Assembly (NCBI GenBank): GCA_013396995.1
Contig: VWZP01002201.1
Location: 677,816-741,815, forward strand
Direction: 5' to 3'
DNA: 64,000 nucleotides
Origin: Dicaeum eximium
Lineage: Eukaryota; Chordata; Aves; Passeriformes; Dicaeidae
The translations under genes and the position numbers were made by a program. Positions 46,301 to 54,167 of the stretch are shown here, piece after piece; the stretch's first letter is position 1, and each line of letters opens with the position of its first letter. The notes under the pieces were generated by a model that worked only from the letters and a program-made list of their open reading frames with translations, searched no databases and had not been told where the DNA came from.

Positions 46301-49300
46301 TTGAGATGTACTTGTGTTTGGGAAGCTGAGGCAAAGATCCACCAGATTCCCCTTTCAGCCTGGTGCTGTGCCCTGTCAGGTACCAGCCTGCCCATCAGTG
46401 AGCCAGGTGAGGTCTCTGAAGGCTCAGAGGCAGGCAGCAGCTCCTGCAGCAGGAGCTGACAGCAGGCAGACAGCCTGCCCAGCACACAGAGCTGGCTGAT
46501 GGCCTCTGTCCTGCTGCTGTGGGGGACCCTGCAGAGTGGCTCTCCCCAGGTCATCTCTGTTAGCCAGGGTTGCACTATTTGGTTGTTCTCTAATGAGCCT
46601 CGTGCTCTTGGGCACAGCTGGTAAATGTGTCCTCTATGTGGCACTGTCTTGTCTTCTGTTTAGCTAAAATTTAGCACTGGCATCCTGAAAGCATCTTAAA
46701 AGATCATTCAGTGTTGTTTTTTATCTGCTGACTTGGTAGGTGATGTTTCCTGTGGCACAGGCAGCAGTTTTACAGGGGGAGAAGGCTCCTTTTTACTTGG
46801 TTGCTGCTCCTTGACTCTGTGGGAGCTGGTGTTAAGAAAGCCCCCCCTTTGGCTTCAAGGTGATTTTTCTCTCTGTCTGCTTGTTTTCTGGGGCATGAAA
46901 GAGTCACAAGGTTTAGCAACATTTCAGCTTTCCTTTCCTGCAGTGGTTGTGAAGTGTTTGCTTGCCTTCTTGTCTTGGCCAAAGAGTTATTGCACAGCAG
47001 CCTCTGATGCAAAACTCTTTCCTGATGGCTTGACATGAAGAGCTGCCTCTCAGGTGGCTCTGTGTGCTGATTTTCCCTGTCTGTGTGCTTCTCTGGTGTG
47101 GATAAGTTGCCCTAACTCATGCCTGTGCTGCTCCCATGCTTGGCTTCTCTTCTGCAGATGTGGCCTCTAGTTTTCCCACTTGTCTTTCTGTACTTGCCAT
47201 TTCCCTTTTTGTGTCTGGCTAGGAAACCAAAGGTCTGACAGAGACCTTCTTCACCAAAGGGAGAAGAAAAAAAATTATTTTGGTTGGTGTTTCAGCTGTC
47301 AGTCAATTTACACACAGTTTGCCCCTGAAATTGGTTGGAATTTTCTTCCCCTGCTTGGAAAGAAGGAAGAAAGGGAATGCTCACTGTCTCTCTCATCTGT
47401 AGGAGAACATGGGGGCTGAGTGAGGCATTTCTAACCAAAATATGTGTTATGAGAGATCAGGGCCAAGAAATGGTCAGCTAAGGTGACCTGCATCCTTCTG
47501 AGGTCCATGGACAAAAGTTACACCTTTGTCTCCTTTCTCCCCCTCAGATCACGGACAGAACTGAGTCGCTGAACCGCTCCATACAGAAAAGGTATTTCTA
47601 GGGTAAAGCAGGCCACTTGCTGCCAGTGGAGATGGTCAGCAGGTCCTGCTGTGGGGAAGGGCAGGAGTGACAGGCTGGCTGGGGCCCACAGAGCCCTCCC
47701 TTCTGCCTGAGGCACTGGGGGAACACCTTAATCCTCCTCTCTGTTCTGCAGTAACAGCATAAAGAAGAGTCAGCCTCCTCTCCCTGTGTCGAAGATTGAT
47801 GACAGGCTGGAGCAGTACACACAGGCTATTGAGGTGGGTTGCTGTGTTGTCTCTGCCCTCACCCTCTCAGGAGCCCTTTCTGCTCTCCCACCATGCTTCT
47901 CAGCCTTACCATCTGTGGGATGACAGCTAAATTGGATGGGAGCACTCTTGCTCCTGTCTGTATGTCCCTCCACAGCAGAAAGTAGTTTCTTTAGCAAGCT
48001 GTCCCGTGCTTTTTTCCTGTTCTCTGCTTAAAGAGTGGGAGCATCTGACAGGAACTAGTAGGACTCTACAAGTCTCCTTTTACACCCCCTTTTCTCCAAG
48101 GACCTTTCAGGGTTAAAAATAATCAAGAGGCACACTCTGATGGCAAACTGTCTCCGTTTATTTTCCAGACCTCCACAAAGGCTGCAAAACCTGTCCGGCA
48201 GCCCTCTCTTGACCTTCCCAGCACGAGCATGATGGTAGCCAGCACAAAAAGCCTCTGGGAGACTGGGGAGGTCACAGCTCAATCTGCTGTGAAGCCCTCA
48301 CCCTGTAAGGTACAGCCCTTGGAGGACTTTCCTTGCTGGTGCTGGAGGCAGGGACTGGTCCCTGCACAACCTGCATTGTCCTTGTTGATCCTGGTGGTAC
48401 ATCTTGTTTGTGGGGCCTACAAGCTCCAAAGGCATCAATATTAGAGGCCTTCCATCATGTTGTAAGGCTTTGCACCTTGGAGATTCAGTTTTTCTGACAG
48501 GGTCCCCAATTGTTCCTTGGTGGTACATCCAGGAAAACCTCTGGTTGGAAGCTCTGATTTGAAATGGGAATAAAGTCAGCTGGTGGGGAGAATGCATGTG
48601 TCTCCTGCAGGGGCTAGGGCTGAGCTCCAGTTGTCAAGCATGAAGGTGCATCTAGTGCCAAGGTGATAAATCTCATAAACTTGGAAAATGCAGAAAATGT
48701 ATTGCTCTCAGTGATTTCACCTTCTGGCTGTTGTGGGTGAGGCTGGTTCTATAATACATTGGTTGCAAGTCTGTGTTTATGAGAGCAGAATTCCTTATAG
48801 TGGAGAAGCCTTGGTGTTTACATGTCCTGAATAGCTAACAAACTCAAGAAAATAAACATCTTGGAGCTAATTCAGACTCTTGTGGAAGAGTGATAGGAAA
48901 ACATAGGATATACTGGGAACAGGAAGACGTTTTCACGGTCATGGGTTTTAGCAGCAGCTGTTATAGGTCAGATGTGATATTATAAATAAAAAAAAGGTCA
49001 GATGTGTGGGTTGGAAATGGATGTGAACAAAGACACGTTCAGCAGCATTAGCAGTGAAGGGTAATGAAAGCATCATTTTCTCAGGATATCGTGGCTGGAG
49101 ACATTGTGAGTAAAAGAAGCCTTTGGGAACAGAAGGGGAATCCCAAACCTGAGAGCAATATCAAGGTGAGTTGGTGTCTGTGAGTGTGAGAGTACTTTTT
49201 CTGCTGAAAAAGAACAGAGCTGTTGGCTGGGTTGGAAGTATTGAGATGATGTTCTGTAGGGACAAGGGCTACCTGTATCTATCAGTGCCATTGCATGCTT

Positions 49301-50116
49301 AAGAGCTTTTCCTAACAGTGAATTGCTATTGGTTCAGCTCTAGTGAAAATGGGGGCAAGAATACTTTTATATCCAGTAATTCTGAAAGATCTCTTGAATA
49401 GCATGTTGTTCTCAGCTCATGAGCTGGGAGTCCCAGCCTTGTAGGCTCAAAAGGAACTGCAAATTTGAGCAATTTTGCTCTTGCTGTGCCTCTTGGCACT
49501 GAGGGTAAACAAAATGTGCAAAACTAAGTGGAACTAAACCTAAGACAGTATCACTTGCAGATGGATCTGGGGTTTTGTGGGAATGTTTGAGGAAATGTCT
49601 TCTGAAATGCAGCAAGCAGCTACTGCTCAAACTGTCTAGGCTGGGAGAGGAAGATCAAAGTATCTTGTCAGTTCCTGTGTTGAAACTGCCAGTACCTGGT
49701 AAATCCCACAGTCTCTTGCCATGGATAAAAACAACCCTGGCTTGGGGGTCTGGGATCCTAGATGAGCCCTCCCTCACAATGCCTGCATTGCATCCTCTTT
49801 CCTATTGCATATCCTGTTCTTCTTGCTTATAGGAGGTGGTGGTGGATCTGTGCAGAGAGTTTGTGTGAAGGGGACAAGAAGGCAGGACAGAAGGGGCTGT
49901 CTCCAAGCCCACTGGGATTAAAGGCAACTGTGTCATGTGCTCCTCTGGCTTCAGTTGCTTGATTTTTGACTGCCTATTTAATTGAGAAAAATGCTGACTT
50001 TGGCTCTTCCTTTCTCTCCTGTTCAGTCCATTCCTTCTGGCAAAAAGTACAAATTTGTTGCAACGGGCCATGGCCAGTACAAGAAGGTGTTGATAGATGA
50101 TGCTGCAGAGCAATAG
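13311..50116 (+). CDS. LSP1: Lymphocyte-specific protein 1 (gene span, alternative first exons plus 9 common coding exons)
   Basis: F-actin-binding, caldesmon-related phosphoprotein of leukocytes, endothelium and stromal cells. It acts in motility and transendothelial migration downstream of MK2. Exons 1a (13311-13390) or 1b (24982-25040) join 37558-37710, 39856-39945, 43183-43366, 44296-44430, 47548-47591, 47752-47833, 48169-48309, 49085-49165 and 50027-50116. All phases close. The products are 359 or 352 residues; human is about 339. In order: the TAQWSVEDEEEA motif, an Arg/Glu-rich helix, DEGFSDWSQ, a Glu-rich middle (about 109-214), DRTESLNRSIQKSNSIKKSQ, IDDRLEQYTQAIE, STKSLWETGEV, DIVAGDIVSKRSLWEQKG, and the C-terminal KYKFVATGHGQYKKV. 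These match human LSP1 block by block as I recall it. The basic C-terminal half is the actin-binding part in the family. The acidic half is the least conserved. Confidence 0.93.
13391..24699 (+). other. LSP1: LSP1 intron after exon 1a, first part
   Basis: More than 11 kb of unique intronic sequence up to the second promoter. It includes AT-rich, homeobox-motif-rich patches (about 14730-14900 and 18360-18440), a CCTTG-type simple run near 16226, GTGGT repeats near 22346-22367, and one ambiguous base at 21864. No further exon in frame with LSP1 and no TE with recognisable ends is seen. Confidence 0.5.
24605..24860 (+). repeat. Purine-rich low-complexity tract
   Basis: Strongly purine-biased + strand with A12 at about 24634-24645, GGGGAGAGGAGGGG, GAGAGAGA and GGAGGAGGAGG runs. 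It is interrupted by one CpG-rich pyrimidine-containing segment. It covers the second LSP1 promoter. Confidence 0.7.
24700..24981 (+). promoter_or_regulatory. LSP1: Second LSP1 promoter, CpG-rich, and 5' UTR of exon 1b
   Basis: Sequence becomes CpG-rich from about 24720 and stays so to about 25110, in contrast to the surrounding intron. A GC box GGGCGGGG lies at 24646-24653 just upstream. A long purine-rich tract leads into the start codon. There is no TATA box. It looks like a CpG-island promoter for the form starting at 24982. Confidence 0.6.
24982..25040 (+). CDS. LSP1: LSP1 alternative first coding exon 1b
   Basis: ATG at 24982 in an ideal Kozak context (GCCACCATGA) encodes MSSAILRRNSSKQGLQNLI plus AG before GTGAGC. 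The phase equals exon 1a, so it splices to 37558 and gives the 352-residue form. The short basic RRNSSK N-terminus contrasts with acidic exon 1a. It recalls the non-lymphoid (S37 type) LSP1 N-terminus described in mouse, as far as I remember. Confidence 0.85.
27987..28125 (+). promoter_or_regulatory. LSP1: Candidate intronic enhancer: GATA-motif cluster with MEF2 and E-box
   Basis: Five TTATC motifs (GATAA on the other strand) lie at 27987, 27995, 28015, 28085 and 28121. A MEF2-type CTATAAATAA is at 28034-28043 and an E-box CACCTG at 28057-28062. The AT-rich sequence differs from its GC-richer surroundings. Motifs are seen; enhancer activity is inferred. Confidence 0.35.
30581..30620 (+). repeat. 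20-bp perfect tandem duplication
   Basis: AGCTCTCCCGGGGATGGAGC occurs twice head to tail with no mismatch, in the large LSP1 intron. It contains the CCCGGG palindrome. Confidence 0.95.
36611..36646 (+). repeat. 12-bp tandem repeat, three copies
   Basis: CCCCAGCATCAG twice, then a diverged third copy CCCCAGTGTCAA. Confidence 0.85.
37111..37190 (+). repeat. 40-bp imperfect tandem duplication
   Basis: Units 37111-37150 and 37151-37190 both begin ATCTTGCAGCA and share (C)TTTACAAA(T/C)CCTTC near their ends. It lies 370 bp upstream of LSP1 exon 2. Confidence 0.8.
37558..37710 (+). CDS. LSP1: LSP1 common exon 2
   Basis: Acceptor GGCTTGGCAG, donor GTAAGA. The exon completes Arg and encodes LTAQWSVEDEEEAARERR and onward, an Arg/Glu-rich probable helix, then a Ser-rich stretch ending AQENQ/H. 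The TAQWSVEDEEEA motif is the strongest family signature. The exon is CG-rich compared with its introns. Confidence 0.95.
37711..39855 (+). other. LSP1: LSP1 intron 2
   Basis: A 2.1-kb intron with an AT-rich core (38500-38830) that includes a T-run at about 38709-38722. No exon or transposon is recognised. Confidence 0.7.
39856..39945 (+). CDS. LSP1: LSP1 exon 3
   Basis: Acceptor TGTTTCAG, donor GTGGGC. It completes His-78 and encodes YDFKPSGTSELEEDEGFSDW and SQKLEQRKQ (79-107), ending with AG. DEGF-DWSQ matches the human LSP1 block of the same place. Confidence 0.95.
39946..43182 (+). other. LSP1: LSP1 intron 3
   Basis: A 3.2-kb intron carrying a CR1 3' fragment (about 40640-40792) followed by an AT-rich patch to about 40860. 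The remainder is unique. No exon is seen. Confidence 0.7.
40640..40792 (+). mobile_element. CR1 LINE fragment, 5'-truncated
   Basis: The stretch from CAGAGAGGTGGTGGATGCCC through GGAAACATTCAAGGTCAGG to GATGACCTTTAAAGGTCC and an ATTCTGTGA end matches the 3' terminus of avian CR1 elements. The left boundary is approximate. It lies in LSP1 intron 3, sense orientation. Confidence 0.9.
43183..43366 (+). CDS. LSP1: LSP1 exon 4 (Glu-rich)
   Basis: Acceptor CATCTCTAG, donor GTGGGA. After the shared Arg it encodes 61 codons (109-169) starting SPRQSYEEEDSGVREAEVKL and ending in a very acidic EEEEQAEQE run. This is the low-complexity acidic domain of LSP1, poorly conserved in sequence but conserved in character. 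Confidence 0.9.
43367..44295 (+). other. LSP1: LSP1 intron 4
   Basis: A 0.93-kb intron, moderately AT-rich after 43680. No element recognised. Confidence 0.75.
44296..44430 (+). CDS. LSP1: LSP1 exon 5 (basic/acidic, possible NLS)
   Basis: Forty-five codons, residues 170-214, phase 0 to 0. It starts EKKRRRNDGEKEEETAEKRQ and ends VCCTK. Two basic clusters (171-175 and 187-190) are spaced like a bipartite nuclear localisation signal. The donor GTTGGT is weak at +3. The CTK end abuts ITDRTESLNRS of the next exon, matching TTK-LIDRTESLNRS in human as I recall. Confidence 0.88.
44431..47547 (+). other. LSP1: LSP1 intron 5
   Basis: A 3.1-kb intron. 44680-45260 is AT-rich and unique. 45400-46650 is GC-richer with chance frames on both strands. 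No supported exon. Confidence 0.65.
47548..47591 (+). CDS. LSP1: LSP1 exon 6
   Basis: Short 44-nt exon encoding ITDRTESLNRSIQK plus AG. Acceptor CCCCCTCAG. The donor GTATTT is weak at +4/+5. DRTESLNRSI is one of the best conserved LSP1 blocks. Confidence 0.94.
47752..47833 (+). CDS. LSP1: LSP1 exon 7
   Basis: Acceptor GTTCTGCAG, donor GTGGGT. It completes Ser-229, then NSIKKSQPPLPVSKIDDRLE and QYTQAIE (230-256). It corresponds to the start of the C-terminal actin-binding half. Confidence 0.95.
47834..48168 (+). other. LSP1: LSP1 intron 7
   Basis: A 335-bp intron ending TTTATTTTCCAG. Nothing further is seen. Confidence 0.85.
48169..48309 (+). CDS. LSP1: LSP1 exon 8
   Basis: Forty-seven codons (257-303), phase 0 to 0. 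They include KPVRQPSLDLP and VASTKSLWETGEVTAQSAV. Ser-269 aligns with the MK2-phosphorylated serine of human LSP1 (RQASIEL), but the hydrophobic residue at -5 is Pro here. Donor GTACAG. Confidence 0.95.
48310..49084 (+). other. LSP1: LSP1 intron 8
   Basis: A 775-bp intron, AT-rich near its 3' end. AGGTCAGATGTG occurs twice (near 48965 and 48993) around an A-rich spacer. No exon seen. Confidence 0.75.
49085..49165 (+). CDS. LSP1: LSP1 exon 9
   Basis: Twenty-seven codons (304-330) encoding DIVAGDIVSKRSLWEQKGNP and KPESNIK. Acceptor TTTTCTCAG, donor GTGAGT. It corresponds to human DIVAGDMSKKSLWEQKG. Confidence 0.95.
49166..50026 (+). other. LSP1: LSP1 intron 9
   Basis: An 861-bp intron ending TCTCTCCTGTTCAG. 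No element recognised. Confidence 0.75.
50027..50116 (+). CDS. LSP1: LSP1 exon 10 (C-terminus)
   Basis: Twenty-nine codons plus TAG at 50114-50116. SIPSGKKYKFVATGHGQYKK leads to VLIDDAAEQ. KYKFVATGHGKYEKV is the invariant end of LSP1. A strong donor CAG/GTAGGT follows at 50142, so the 3' UTR may be split. Confidence 0.95.
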   Translation, partial: SIPSGKKYKFVATGHGQYKKVLIDDAAEQ

Positions 50117-53100
50117 AATGTCTGGAGAACTCATTAACCAGGTAGGTGGGATATGACTCTGCTCTGTGTAACCAACTCCTGGGCTGTTCTGGCAGCATGC
50201 TGGGGTTGTTTCTGCCAGCAGCACTTTGGGTGAGTTGGAAGGTGCTGTGTGAGAACAGTTGGAGCCTTGCTTCTGGGCCTGACTGTCTGGGCTGGGACAG
50301 AGTGGGTACACAGCAGGGGTTTGTTTTGCTCTCTGCCTTTCTGATGCTGCTGGGACTCTAGATACCTCTAGTTAGTTTAATTTGCAGGTCAAGTCCTTTA
50401 GCTGCTGCTGTTTGGTGGGTGAAGATGTGTTTGCCTTTGCTAGTTCAAAGGAATGGTCTCTATCTGCTGTCTTTCCTTATCCTCTCTTAAGTTGCAAGGA
50501 GTAGAGGTAGCTGGAGGTCACTCTGGCTGAGCATGGAGGGTTTGATGTACTTCTGAAATTCAAGTGTTTCTGGGGTTTAATTCCCAGATTTACTGAATTA
50601 ATCAGGGAGAAAACTTCTAATGACTTTAGTAACCTCTTGGAACCAGTCTAGGGTAAGGTGGTAGCAGGAAGGATGTGAGCATCTGCTGTACTGGGTAGAC
50701 CCACAGAGCAGAAAGGACTGTTCTCTGATGTGCAGCAAGGGGAAGGCAGAGCTGGGTTGCTGTCTCTGTGCTCTCTTGAAATGGTCTTTGGATCTCATGT
50801 TCCTACTGTGTTTGTGCTCATAGATATCCTGGTGTTATCTTGAGTGGATGATAGTAGAGGGTTGTGGCAATAAGGAGGAATGGCACAGAGGGAGGTGATA
50901 ACTGGTTGGATCCAACTGGGCAGCATCTGGCACAATGAGTGGAGAGGAAGTTGAGGGTGAAAACAAGCTCATTCTCTTTTTTTTTTTTTCTACTATAAAA
51001 AAGAAGCTTTATTTCATTGCCAAGGTTAAAATAGCTCTGCCTGCTACAAAACACCTTTTGTTTCTGAATTCTTCTGGGGCCTGTGTTCCTTCTTTCCCCT
51101 CCCTCCCATGCTTAAGGAGCTGGCTTCTGAGTGTTGCATTTTGTTTGTTTAGGCTTGTTTTTTTCCTTTTGTAGTGCCCATTTAGATAGAGGAGATGCCC
51201 TTTTGAATGCTACTTTGAGATGGGCAGCAGTAGAGGCCCAAGACTGCCTGAAGCTGTTTTTAGTCCACAGAATTTCCATCCTCAACTTTTTTCTCTGCCT
51301 GTGACTTTGAGAAACCAATTATAAGGTCTCCCCTTTGATCAGTCTCCTTTCTCCTGAAGTCTGTTTCAGTGCACCAGGTGGGAACCTCCTGAGCTTCAGT
51401 TCTCTGCAGCAAACAGGTTTTGCTGGGTTGTCAGCAGGTTTTGTTTGCCCTGAGTTTCTCTGAGCAGCTCAAATGAAAGTGCCTCTGGCTCTGGTCTTTG
51501 TCCAGCATCCTTTCCTGAAAGGCAAGGCACTGTCACAGGATGTCCTCTAGGATCCATCCAGCACTCCAAACAGCTGTGGCACAGCACTGCTGCTCTCTGG
51601 GTTTGTTCACATGGAAATATTTGGGTTATTTCCTACTGTGAATAGCAAAATGGCTGTGACAGCTGAAGGAGCTTGGCTTGTTTTTGTTCTTAGGTGCTTA
51701 GCTGTCTGTTTTGTATGCTCTGGTCTCCCTGCTCTCCTCTGCACTCCCTTGAGCTATGTTCATCCTTTTTCCCTGCTGCTGGATCACTGTCATGGCTTTC
51801 TTTTTCCCAGACCCTTCTGGCTCACCCCTGTCACTTGCTTTACACGACCTTACCAGCTTTCTAGTTGCTTAAACACAGGTGTTTTTTTTTTCTCCTTCCT
51901 TCCCTTCCTGGGCTGCAGTACCTCACTGCAGGCTGTGGAACAAGGCTTTTTCTGCAAGTGTCAATTTGGGCTCTTTAGCAACTGCCTGGTGCTGTTTGGC
52001 ATTGAAAAATAGGCAAATTCTGTGCCCACTAGCATTCCTCTTCTCTTCCTCAGCACAGCAGCTCAGGCTGGAACACAACACAATGACTTCCAGTGAACAG
52101 CCATTGGCAGAAATCTGCTGCCTACAGGGATATGTCCTCCCATCTGTGGTACTCTCGTGTCAGGGTCTGTCCCAGCAGGATTTGCCATGCTTGCTGTGTG
52201 CCTCTACCCTTTGCTTTTGGGGTAGAAGGGCTAAACCATGCACCCAAAGCTGCCTTCCTCTGTCTCCTTCCTTCTGCTTGTGGGAATTGCTCTCCCCAGT
52301 GACATTTCCCCATCCTTCATCCATGTGCAGTGGGGCTGGGCTGTGAATGCAGCCTGACTGGAAGCCTAGCAGATGCCAAAGCTAAGCCTTAGGTGAGAGT
52401 TGCTGGTTTGCTCTGGGTGGTTGTCCTTGGTGCAGGACAGAAGCTGTTTTACAGCACAAGTAATTCTCCAACCACCTTCACTTGGTCTCCCAAATGTAAT
52501 TGATGTTGGCTGCTCTTCTTCATGCCAGTCCTGTGGCTCTTGTGCATACAGACCTTTGTGCAGAGGCATCCATCTGGCTGTGCTGCAGTAAGGTGCCATT
52601 TATCACTCTCTGGTAAGGGTGCCTTTATCTGCATTACGTGTTTTATGCTGCACTCTTTAAATTTTTATGTTTGTGCTGCTGCGTGGATGTTTCTCTGTAG
52701 CCTTCTCTTGCAGCAATGTTCAATTATCCTGCAGAGGCTTACCTAGGATTCACTTGTGGTTACTGGCATATTTCCAACCTCTTTTTACCTTTTTTTTTTT
52801 TTTGAAAACTGGGAGTTTGAAGAAATCCCCACTTCAGATAATTGGGTTATTCTTCCTACTTGGTTTTTGCCCTTTGAGTAGGGAAAGGGGGTTACAGAAT
52901 AGAGATAAGACCAGTAAAGGGAAAACTTAAGGTTTGCTAAATGAACTGTTCTTATAGCATCACTGCAAAATGGGAAGACTTGAAAAAAGGCAAAAGAGGT
53001 TTTGTTTCCAAGTCTGCTTGCAGTTTGGCTTGAGGAGCTGTTGGTCAGTTCTATATCCTCGGCACACAAAAAAGGAAACTGTACACAGCTCTTTATATTC

Positions 53101-54054
53101 TATTTGGGCTAAACATAGCAATCCTATATAAGCTAGGTAGGAACACCCCAGCATGTGACCAAGTCCCTTGTGAAACAGAAATAACCAATCTCCCAGCTTT
53201 CATGCTCACAAGCCTGCTGGCAGTGGAGTTGGAAAGCCCAGTTGTCTCTTTGGGAGGGCAGAGTTGGGGATTTTCCTTTAAATGCCCTTTTTACAGGACA
53301 TCAGGGACAAGCAGGTGTGCAACTGTCATGATGTTTGCCCTGAAAATGAGACTACATGTGGTTAGCAGAACCCTTCAGAAACCAGCACCTTGTTAAATAC
53401 AGAATTACAGGATTAAAGCAGGGTCTTGTTGGTTATCATGGAAACATTAACCGTCAGCTATTGTGGAGAAAACATGGTAAAATACGTAACAGAACTTGAT
53501 TACAGAAACAAAATCATTCTTCTGTGCCTTATTATTTAGTAGACTGGCCTAGGAGGATGTCAGATGATGCCCATTTTGTTAAGCACAGGAACTGCTTGGT
53601 GAAAGCAGGATATCTTACTGTCTCTAGCTGTGCCTTGGGTGAAAGGATGAGTTTCCATTTTGTTCTCAGCCAATGGGCATGAGGTACACTTTCAGTAGAG
53701 GAGATAGAGGTTATATGTATTCTCTTTGAGTTTGGTTTCTAAGACTCTCCCTAGAGATATGGAGCAACCCAGATTCCTTCATCTTGTCTGCAACTGCTGC
53801 TGTTCCTAGGCTCTATCTCTGTCTTAGATAAATGCAACAAAAAAATTCAGATTGTTATCCTACTCTAAACTGGTCTTTTTTCTATAGGCAGCTTGTCCTC
53901 TTCACTGTGTGCCTTCACTCTGTTACTGCATCCAGTGATGGTTGTTGACTCCTTTTGAAACCAACACGTTTGTTTTCCTGTGACCTGTGGATGTGATAGT
54001 TACGCATTTGAGCTTTTAAATGTATGAAGAGTGACCCTTAAACCTGCAGCATGG
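50117..54054 (+). other. LSP1: LSP1 3' region, 3' UTR of uncertain extent
   Basis: No AATAAA is found on the + strand before 54 kb. ATTAAA at 53412-53417 is the best poly(A) candidate. A possible acceptor (CTTCTCTTCCTCAG, ending 52053) could pair with the donor at 50142, placing a terminal non-coding exon at 52054 to about 53435. Otherwise only T-runs (50980s, 52790s) and unique sequence are seen. Confidence 0.35.
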
Positions 54055-54167
54055 AGCTGCTGGCTTGGAGGGGTTTTATTTAATTTCATTTTTTTCCTTA
54101 CACTTGGCTCCACTGGGCAGTAAACTGGGTCAGGGGTGCACTCCCAGAGGTGTGGGGCAGCCTGGCT
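54055..54167 (-). terminator. PRR33: PRR33 3' UTR and poly(A) signal
   Basis: On the - strand AATAAA reads at 54080-54075, about 90 nt after the stop codon, giving a short 3' UTR of about 110 nt. The cleavage position is inferred. Confidence 0.6.
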
